Assembly (NCBI GenBank): GCA_016928525.1
Contig: JAFGKO010000262.1
Span: 1-10,176 of the forward strand
Direction: 5' to 3'
DNA length: 10,176 nt
From: Anaerolineales bacterium
GTDB taxonomy: Bacteria; Chloroflexota; Anaerolineae; Anaerolineales; Villigracilaceae
Shown: positions 5,776 to 10,176 of the stretch, in pieces
Position numbering within the stretch: position 1 is the first letter of the stretch
Layout: the number at the start of each line of letters is the position of its first letter
The notes under the pieces: model-generated
Told to the model about the DNA's origin: nothing
Database searches by the model: none
Seen by the model: the letters and a program-made list of their open reading frames with translations, nothing else
Position numbers and translations under genes: made by a program

Positions 5776-5791
5776 ATTGTAGCACTACAAT
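5776..5791. promoter_or_regulatory. 16-bp palindrome, possible operator
   Basis: ATTGTAG-CA-CTACAAT is a perfect inverted repeat with 7-bp arms, in the middle of the divergent region. Its size and TTGTA/TACAA arms resemble sites of dimeric helix-turn-helix regulators such as the GntR family, but the regulator cannot be named. It lies about 108 bases before the plus-strand -35 box and about 80 bases from the minus-strand -10, so it could act on either gene set. Confidence 0.45.
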
Positions 5792-5898
5792 TCCTTAAGA
5801 AACCTTTAAGCGCAATGCAATAACTTTTACGTAAGAATAGCGACATTATAGACAGTCAAGGTAAAGGACGAGCGGACCTGCAAAAGTTAATTTGTTAC

Positions 5899-5927
5899 TT
5901 GCCCGCTGCCCATTTTCTACATATAAT
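5899..5927 (+). promoter_or_regulatory. promoter of the reductase gene
   Basis: -35 TTGCCC (5899-5904), a 17-base spacer and a perfect -10 TATAAT (5922-5927) lie upstream of the GTG start at 5975. Transcription should begin near 5934, giving a leader of about 41 bases that contains the strong AAGGAGG ribosome site. Confidence 0.75.
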
Positions 5928-5974
5928 TCGGCAGGTTTGGTCTGAATTATTCGTACACTCTAAGGAGGACAAGT

Positions 5975-7306
5975 GTGACCAATCAATACCTAGTAGCTGT
6001 CGTCGGCGCCGGCCCGGCCGGTTTATTCGGAGCACGCGAACTCGCCAATCAAGGCGTGCATGTAGTGCTCTTCAATCGCGATATCAGGCCAGGCGGTCTG
6101 GCTGAATATGGCATTTACCCGACCAAATACACGATGAAGGTGGGCCTACGCAAGCAATTCCGCCAGATTCTCGAAAACCCCAACATCGACTATTACGGCA
6201 ATGTCAGCATCGGCGCGCAGGGTGACCTGAGCCTCGACGACCTGCGGGCGCTTGGCTTTCAGGGCATCCTGGTCACTGCCGGAGCGCAGGGCGCCAAATG
6301 GCTCGGCTTGCCCGGTGAAGACCTGGAAGGCGTTTACCAGGCCAAGGACGTGGTCTACTTCTATAACAAACTGCCCCCCAACAGCCAACAGCATTATCGT
6401 TTCGGGGCACGCTGCGCGATCGTCGGTGCAGGCAACGTGATGGTGGACATCGCCCGCTACCTGATCCGCCAGGAGAAGGTGGATGAAGTCATCGCGGTTG
6501 TACGGCGCGGACCAGCCGAAGTCAAATTCGACAAGAAGGAAATGGAATACGTGATCGCCAACCTGGACCAGGACGCCCTGGACAAAGAAATCGCCCGCGT
6601 CCGGCCGATCATGGAAGCGGTCGGCCAGGACCCCGAAGCTGCTCGCGCTGCGATGCTGGAGGCCCTGCCGAAAGCCTACGAGAAGGTCTCGGACACGCGC
6701 TTCCGATTTGAGTTCCTGAGTTCGCCCGTCCAGATGCTGGGAGAAAACGGCCTGCTGACCCAACTCGAGATCGAAGATACTATGCTCGTTTTGAAAGATG
6801 GCGACACCAAAGCGCGCGGGACCGGCAACAAGCGTCTCCTCGACGTGGAAACCGTGATCTTTGCCATCGGCGACAAAGTGGACGAGACCTTTGGCCTGCC
6901 AATTGAGTGGAACGAGTTTGTCAAGAGCCCGGAACCGAAATACCCGGTTGATGGCCTTTCCTACGAAGCCTTTGACCCGCAAACGGGCAGACCCATCGAA
7001 GGCGTTTTCGTCGGTGGGTGGTCGCGCAAGGCCAGCGATGGTCTGGTCGGCTACGCCCGCAAGGACGGTATTAACGCGGCCAAAGCTGTCTGGGGTTACC
7101 TGCAAACCAAGGTACCGGACGCCTCAACGCTGGGAACAGTCAGGGTAAAGATAAAGGAATTGAACAATCTAGCCGTCACCAAAGAGGACATTCAACGGCT
7201 GGAGCTTGTGGAAGCGCAAGAAGCCAAAAAACGCGGATTGGAAGAGTTCAAGTTCTCCAGCAACGAAGATATGTTGCGTGCGATGGGGTTGATCGTCGCG
7301 GCGTAA
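5975..7306 (+). CDS. FAD/NADPH-dependent oxidoreductase, FprA/adrenodoxin reductase-like
   Basis: The 443-residue flavoprotein resembles ferredoxin-NADP+ reductases of the FprA/adrenodoxin reductase type, with kinship to the small subunit of glutamate synthase. FAD site GAGPAG is at 11-16. RPGGLAEYGIYP (38-49) is the family's conserved segment after the first strand. A second dinucleotide site GAGNVMVD is at 151-158, followed by VVRRGP (175-180), whose Arg pair suits the 2'-phosphate of NADPH. GVFVGGWSRKASDG near the C-terminus is the usual FAD-contact region. About 60 residues of charged helix follow and look like an extension. The start is GTG, six bases after AAGGAGG. It probably passes electrons between NADPH and ferredoxin or another flavoprotein. 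The DHODH-like gene 46 bases downstream is a possible partner by position only. Confidence 0.88.
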   Translation: MTNQYLVAVVGAGPAGLFGARELANQGVHVVLFNRDIRPGGLAEYGIYPTKYTMKVGLRKQFRQILENPNIDYYGNVSIGAQGDLSLDDLRALGFQGILVTAGAQGAKWLGLPGEDLEGVYQAKDVVYFYNKLPPNSQQHYRFGARCAIVGAGNVMVDIARYLIRQEKVDEVIAVVRRGPAEVKFDKKEMEYVIANLDQDALDKEIARVRPIMEAVGQDPEAARAAMLEALPKAYEKVSDTRFRFEFLSSPVQMLGENGLLTQLEIEDTMLVLKDGDTKARGTGNKRLLDVETVIFAIGDKVDETFGLPIEWNEFVKSPEPKYPVDGLSYEAFDPQTGRPIEGVFVGGWSRKASDGLVGYARKDGINAAKAVWGYLQTKVPDASTLGTVRVKIKELNNLAVTKEDIQRLELVEAQEAKKRGLEEFKFSSNEDMLRAMGLIVAA

Positions 7307-7320
7307 GAAGTATGAGCCTT

Positions 7321-7346
7321 ACCCCTCTCCGAAATCGGAGAGGGGT
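7321..7346 (+). promoter_or_regulatory. 12-bp hairpin that buries the next gene's ribosome site
   Basis: ACCCCTCTCCGA pairs perfectly with TCGGAGAGGGGT around two or four A/T bases. The right arm holds GAGGGG, the only Shine-Dalgarno-like sequence for the ATG at 7353, seven bases away. When folded, the site would be hidden. TTATTAT follows, too poor in T for a sure terminator. It may attenuate transcription or translation between the reductase and the DHODH-like gene, or be a dispersed repeat. Confidence 0.65.
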
Positions 7347-7352
7347 TATTAT

Positions 7353-8105
7353 ATGGGTATGTTTAAGCAAGACCTGACCTTTTCGACCCCCTACATGAAC
7401 GCCGCCGGGATGTTAGGCTTCGCGCCCGACTTTCGCGCGCCTGTTCCCTGGGAGGCCTTCGGCGCGTTCGTGACCAACCCGCTCTCGCTGCGAGCACGCA
7501 GGCCAACGACAAAACCGGCTCTGGTCGAATACCCCGGCGGATTCCTGCTGCATACGGGACTGCCCAACCCCGGCCTGCCTGCTGTGATCAAGAAGTACGC
7601 TCGTCGTTGGGCCGACTCGCGCCTGCCGGTCATCGTCCACTTGATGGCCGACCGCCCGGATGAGACCAGTCGAATGGTGGGATCGCTGGAGGGTCAGGAA
7701 AACATCGCTGCCGTGGAACTGGGATTTGCCCCCCTGTTGGCGGAAGACATCATCCTGTTGACGATTGAGATGTGCCTGGGAGAACTGCCGCTAATCGTGA
7801 GCCTGCCTTTTGAGCAGGTACTCTCACTGGGACCGCAGGTTATTCAAGAAGGGGCAGCAGCGATCAGCCTGGCAGTGCCGAGAGGCATGTTGACCGCAGA
7901 CGATGGACAACTGACCACAGGTAGGCTAAGCGGACCGGCGCTGTTCCCGCAGGCTTTGTTGACCGTGCGGGATGCGGCGCAGGCTAACATTCCGGTCATC
8001 GGCGCGGGGGGTGTGGGTTCCAAAGAAAACGCCGACGCGATGCTCTCGGTCGGCGCGCTGGCGGTCCAGGTGGATGAAAGTTTGTGGAAGGGTGTTATGT
8101 TCTAA
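7353..8105 (+). CDS. dihydroorotate dehydrogenase-like protein, probably not a pyrimidine enzyme
   Basis: The 250-residue protein has the FMN-binding TIM barrel of dihydroorotate dehydrogenases. NAAGM (16-20), GLPNPG (69-74), GRLSGPALFP (190-199) and IPVIGAGGVGSKENADAMLSVGALAVQV (213-240) match PyrD in order. Key parts are missing. The conserved Lys in VTK becomes Asn42 in VTNPLS. The NxSCPN segment with the catalytic Cys/Ser is replaced by VELGFAPLLAED (121-132). The protein is about 50 residues shorter than usual PyrD. It may bind flavin but is unlikely to oxidise dihydroorotate. A second ATG six bases downstream is an alternative start. Its ribosome site is inside the hairpin at 7321-7346. 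The stop codon touches the repeat at 8105-8202. I withhold the symbol pyrD for these reasons. Confidence 0.82.
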   Translation: MGMFKQDLTFSTPYMNAAGMLGFAPDFRAPVPWEAFGAFVTNPLSLRARRPTTKPALVEYPGGFLLHTGLPNPGLPAVIKKYARRWADSRLPVIVHLMADRPDETSRMVGSLEGQENIAAVELGFAPLLAEDIILLTIEMCLGELPLIVSLPFEQVLSLGPQVIQEGAAAISLAVPRGMLTADDGQLTTGRLSGPALFPQALLTVRDAAQANIPVIGAGGVGSKENADAMLSVGALAVQVDESLWKGVMF

Positions 8106-8202
8106 TCCGCTAATCTTCGCCACCGTTCGTGCCGCAAGCACGCAGGTGCGAGACGGCAATCTACGCTAAAAAATTCGCGCAGATTAGCGTAGATTAGCGG
8201 AT
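8105..8202. repeat. nested inverted repeat between convergent genes; terminator on plus strand
   Basis: ATCCGCTAATCT (8105-8116) pairs with AGATTAGCGGAT (8191-8202). An inner pair, ATCTACGCTA (8159-8168) and TAGCGTAGAT (8185-8194), overlaps the outer right arm, so the two folds compete. The right side has AGATTAGCG twice in tandem (8181-8200). GATTTTTT follows, so the outer stem with this T-run can end plus-strand transcripts. The left arm starts in the DHODH-like stop codon. The right side encodes the last residues and stop of the minus-strand gene. It looks like a dispersed intergenic repeat. Confidence 0.75.
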
Positions 8203-8687
8203 GATTTTTTCGGTTCCAACACCATGACGGGGATTTTGCGGCTCTTCGCCCTCTGTTTGTAAGCTGCATAACCAACATAATACGAAATTGCCAAAGCATA
8301 GTAATGCTCGTTTTCCTGCTCATCCGCTTCGCGGGCAAGGTATACCCCGGTTTGCCCGTCTTTTTTGACCGTGCACTCCGGGTTGGCCTTGAGATTGTAA
8401 TACCAGCCCGGGAAATGCGCCTGACCGAAGTTCGAGGCGATCAGGGCGTACTTTTCGCCGTCGGGCAGACCGGTAAGCGGCAAGGTGCGCCGCTTCCGAC
8501 TTTTCGCGCCGGTGGTAGTCAGTTCGATGATCGGCAGGCCGGAAAACTGCGCAAAGGTCAGTTTGCCGTTGCTCAGGCGTAACAGCAGAGCATCAGCGTG
8601 ATGCAGTATGCGCGCCATCAGCCAGGTGATGGGGCGCAGGGTGAGGAATTGTTGAAAAATACGTCGCAAGGGAGGGGCTTTTTTCAA
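8184..8687 (-). CDS. Ddn-family (deazaflavin/F420-dependent type) oxidoreductase
   Basis: The protein matches the split-barrel family of Mycobacterium Ddn, which uses F420H2 to reduce nitroimidazoles or quinones. Diagnostic segments are LTTTGAKSRKRRTLPLTGLPDG, IASNFGQAHFPGWYYNLKANPECTV and a C-terminal RKIPVMVLEP. The start is uncertain. The frame is open back to TTG 8738, but that part lies in the hairpin 8701-8733. I chose TTG 8687 (LKKAPPLRRIF), giving 167 residues and an N-terminus like that of Ddn; TTG 8699 and ATG 8618 are alternatives. None has a good ribosome site. The last residues (KKSSANLR) extend past the usual family end and come largely from the adjacent repeat. It follows dtd closely and is probably cotranscribed. 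Use of F420 is inferred from the family. Confidence 0.82.
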   Translation of the reverse strand: MKKAPPLRRIFQQFLTLRPITWLMARILHHADALLLRLSNGKLTFAQFSGLPIIELTTTGAKSRKRRTLPLTGLPDGEKYALIASNFGQAHFPGWYYNLKANPECTVKKDGQTGVYLAREADEQENEHYYALAISYYVGYAAYKQRAKSRKIPVMVLEPKKSSANLR

Positions 8688-8700
8688 CTTCAAACCCAAT

Positions 8701-8733
8701 AGGTGACAGTCACCTGCGAGGTGACTGTCACCT
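8701..8733. repeat. perfect 15-bp hairpin made of two palindromes (REP-like)
   Basis: Arm 8701-8715 (AGGTGACAGTCACCT) and arm 8719-8733 are perfect complements around loop GCG. Each arm is also an odd palindrome, AGGTGAC-x-GTCACCT, so the element is four copies of one half-site. It includes the dtd stop codon (8728-8730). It has the same design as the hairpin at 1373-1407 but a different sequence. Confidence 0.88.
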
Positions 8734-9165
8734 TTCAAGCCAAATAGTTACCGGGCCATCGTTGTTGATCTCGACTAGCATATGCGCGCCGAATTGACCG
8801 GTCTGGGTTGAGACGCCGTGCCCGCGCAACAGTTCGGCGAAACGCTCGACCAGCGGTGCAGCCACATCGGGATCGGCAGCATAAACGAACGAGGGTCTCC
8901 GTCCTTTGCGAGTGTCAGCATACAACGTGAACTGCGAGACTACAATGGCTTCTCCCCCTACATCTAAAATCGACAGGTTGGTCTTACCCTGCTCATCCTC
9001 GAAGATGCGCAGGTTGGTAATCTTTTCGGCCAGGTAGACGGCTTGCTCCTCGCCGTCGCCATGGCCGATGCCAAGCAAGATGACCAGTCCGCGCCCGATT
9101 TGGGCGATGGTCTGGTCATCGACGGTGACTTTGCCTGAGCTGACTCGTTGGATTAAAGCTCGCAT
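8728..9165 (-). CDS. dtd: D-aminoacyl-tRNA deacylase
   Basis: DTD hydrolyses D-amino acids, and also glycine mischarged on tRNA-Ala, from tRNAs, protecting translation from wrong chirality. The 145-residue product has the normal length. [15 protein letters not shown] is the typical N-terminus. SQFTL (77-81) and NNDGPVT (134-140) are the two active-site signatures, with the Gly-Pro pair (137-138) forming the cross-subunit chiral filter in the dimer. The ATG at 9165 is the obvious family start but has no Shine-Dalgarno sequence, since TTTTTCCC precedes it just after a repeat. The stop TGA lies inside the hairpin 8701-8733. The gene is 89 bases after trpS, in a tRNA-charging and proofreading cluster. 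Confidence 0.97.
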   Translation of the reverse strand: MRALIQRVSSGKVTVDDQTIAQIGRGLVILLGIGHGDGEEQAVYLAEKITNLRIFEDEQGKTNLSILDVGGEAIVVSQFTLYADTRKGRRPSFVYAADPDVAAPLVERFAELLRGHGVSTQTGQFGAHMLVEINNDGPVTIWLER

Positions 9166-9174
9166 GGGAAAAAT

Positions 9175-9248
9175 TGAACCGCAAAGAGCGCTAAGAACGC
9201 AAAGAAAAACAAAAAGAGCTTAGCGATCTTTGCGTGCTTCGCGGTTCA
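9175..9248. repeat. CGCAAAG-type inverted repeat between trpS and dtd
   Basis: TGAACCGC (9175-9182) pairs with GCGGTTCA (9241-9248). Inside, ACGCAAAGA (9197-9205) pairs with TCTTTGCGT (9227-9235), and CGCTAAG (9189-9195) with CTTAGCG (9219-9225). The last two pairings cross, so only one can form at once unless a pseudoknot does. The GCAAAG units recur within the left arm. Repeats of this GCAAAG style are, as far as I know, common between genes in several environmental phyla. It fills nearly the whole trpS-dtd gap. Confidence 0.75.
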
Positions 9249-9253
9249 TTAAT

Positions 9254-10176
9254 CTACTCTGGCAACCCTATCGCCTCGCGCACCTCTTCCATCACGCCCT
9301 CAGCGATGCTGCGCGCGCGTTTGGCGCCGTCGTGCAGCACATCCCAAACCGTTTCGGGCTTCTGCGCGATCTCGGCGCGTTTGGCGCGGAAGGGTTCCAG
9401 GTGCGCGTTCAGGTTCTTGGCAAAGAGTTTCTTGCAGTCCACGCAGCCGATGCCCGCCCGGCGGCACTCGACATTGACCATGTCGATCTCCTCCGCCGAG
9501 GAGAAAATCTTGTGCATCGAGAAGACGTTGCACACGTCCGGGTTACCGGGATCGGTCCGCAGGACGCGCGCCGGGTCGGTGACCATCTGCATGACGCGTT
9601 TCTGCGTCTCCTCGGGCGTGGCGGCCAGCTCGATGTGGTTGTCGAGGCTCTTGCTCATTTTCTCCTTGCCGTCGATGCCGATCACCTTGGGGATCTCGGT
9701 ATGCACCGCCTGGGGTTCGATCAACACGTTCGTGTTGTAACGGTAGTTGAACGAGCGCACGGTCTCGCGGGCAAATTCCAGGTGCGGAGCCTGGTCCACT
9801 CCAACAGGAACAGCTTCGGCCTTATACAGAACGATATCGGCAGTCATCAAAACGGGATAGCCCACCAGTCCGTAGTTGACGTTGTTGGGATTCTGCCTGA
9901 TCTTTTCCTTGAAGGTCGGCAGGTCGGTCAGTTTGCCCAGCGGCGTGACCATCGAGAGCAGGGTGTGCAGTTCCATGACCTGCGGCACGTGCGACTGGAC
10001 GAAGACGATCGATTCGTCGGGGCGGATGCCGGCCGCCAGCCAGTCGAGCGCCATTTCATAGGTGTTGTCCTTCAGGTCGGCGGTGGACTCGACCGTAGTC
10101 AGGGCGTGGATGTCGACGATGCAGTAGATGCAGTCATAGGTGTCCTGCAGCGCGACATAGTTCTGGATCGCGCCCA
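9254..10176 (-). CDS. trpS: tryptophan-tRNA ligase (5' end outside window), with Cys4 iron-sulfur-type motif
   Basis: TrpRS attaches tryptophan to tRNA-Trp using ATP. The visible 306 residues begin inside the catalytic domain (GAIQNYVALQDTYDCIYCIVDIHALT), so roughly 20 N-terminal residues with the HIGH-type signature are cut off by the window edge. PVGVDQ and KEKMSKSLDN (the KMSKS loop) are present, and the frame ends GLPE. A cysteine set, C-x21-C-x6-C-x2-C, lies at visible residues 215, 237, 244 and 247. It closely follows the C-x22-C-x6-C-x2-C pattern that binds a [4Fe-4S] cluster near the anticodon-binding region in Thermotoga maritima TrpRS. dtd lies 89 bases downstream on the same strand. 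Confidence 0.96.
   Translation of the reverse strand, partial: GAIQNYVALQDTYDCIYCIVDIHALTTVESTADLKDNTYEMALDWLAAGIRPDESIVFVQSHVPQVMELHTLLSMVTPLGKLTDLPTFKEKIRQNPNNVNYGLVGYPVLMTADIVLYKAEAVPVGVDQAPHLEFARETVRSFNYRYNTNVLIEPQAVHTEIPKVIGIDGKEKMSKSLDNHIELAATPEETQKRVMQMVTDPARVLRTDPGNPDVCNVFSMHKIFSSAEEIDMVNVECRRAGIGCVDCKKLFAKNLNAHLEPFRAKRAEIAQKPETVWDVLHDGAKRARSIAEGVMEEVREAIGLPE

Larger units (their letters stand above)
5659..5974. other. divergent intergenic control region
   Basis: This 316-base AT-rich stretch separates the minus-strand membrane-protein gene from the plus-strand reductase gene. It holds a clear plus-strand promoter (5899-5927), a weaker minus-strand extended -10 (5687-5695), a perfect palindrome (5776-5791) and the two ribosome sites at its edges. 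No open frame with coding character and no RNA gene is seen. The middle, about 5792-5895, shows only AT-rich sequence with short TTACG and TTAAG motifs. Confidence 0.7.

Noticed and set aside
5820..5860. A second plus-strand promoter ending in TATAGA
   Set aside because: No -35 hexamer close to consensus lies 16-18 bases upstream, and the promoter at 5899-5927 is far better.
6146..7105. A 319-residue minus-strand frame opposite the reductase gene
   Set aside because: It is a shadow of a gene with two dinucleotide-binding motifs, and its His/Asp-rich composition is typical of antisense reading.

Overview
The window looks like a chromosomal housekeeping segment from a Chloroflexota bacterium, most likely of the Anaerolineae type. 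This is inference from gene content and style: a TrpRS with an iron-sulfur-type cysteine pattern, a Ddn-family (F420-dependent type) oxidoreductase, a Gram-positive-type GAAC-N4-GTTC operator, and many intergenic hairpin repeats. No transposase, phage gene, CRISPR array or rRNA is visible.

Layout. (1) 6-337, minus strand: tRNA-Thr(TGT) then tRNA-Tyr(GTA), read from a strong promoter (TTGCGA-17-TATAAT). (2) 454-1673, plus strand: a consensus promoter (TTGACA-17-TATTAT) with an 18-bp palindrome, containing a LexA-like GAAC-N4-GTTC core, at the predicted start of transcription. It drives a small FtsK/HerA-like P-loop ATPase and an 82-residue protein of unknown function. A perfect hairpin separates the two genes and two more follow them. 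(3) 5658 down to 1785, minus strand: a four-gene cluster of a one-pass membrane protein with a beta-rich exterior, a catalytic M16 zinc peptidase, its metal-site-lacking M16 partner, and acpS. (4) 5659-5974: a divergent, AT-rich control region. (5) 5975-8105, plus strand: an FprA-like NADPH/FAD reductase and a shortened dihydroorotate dehydrogenase-like protein that lacks key residues. The ribosome binding site of the second gene is buried in a hairpin. (6) 10176 down to 8184, minus strand: trpS (5' end outside the window), dtd and a Ddn-family oxidoreductase.

Gene interplay. trpS and dtd both serve tRNA charging and its quality control. The two M16 proteins should form one heterodimeric peptidase, probably coupled in translation. 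The reductase could feed electrons to the flavoprotein-like gene behind it, but this is only a suggestion.

The most notable features are the candidate SOS-controlled ATPase module, the four-cysteine C-x21-C-x6-C-x2-C pattern in TrpRS, the catalytically degenerate DHODH-like protein, and a set of intergenic hairpins. Several hairpins have arms that are themselves palindromes, and two of the repeats supply the stop codons of adjacent genes.
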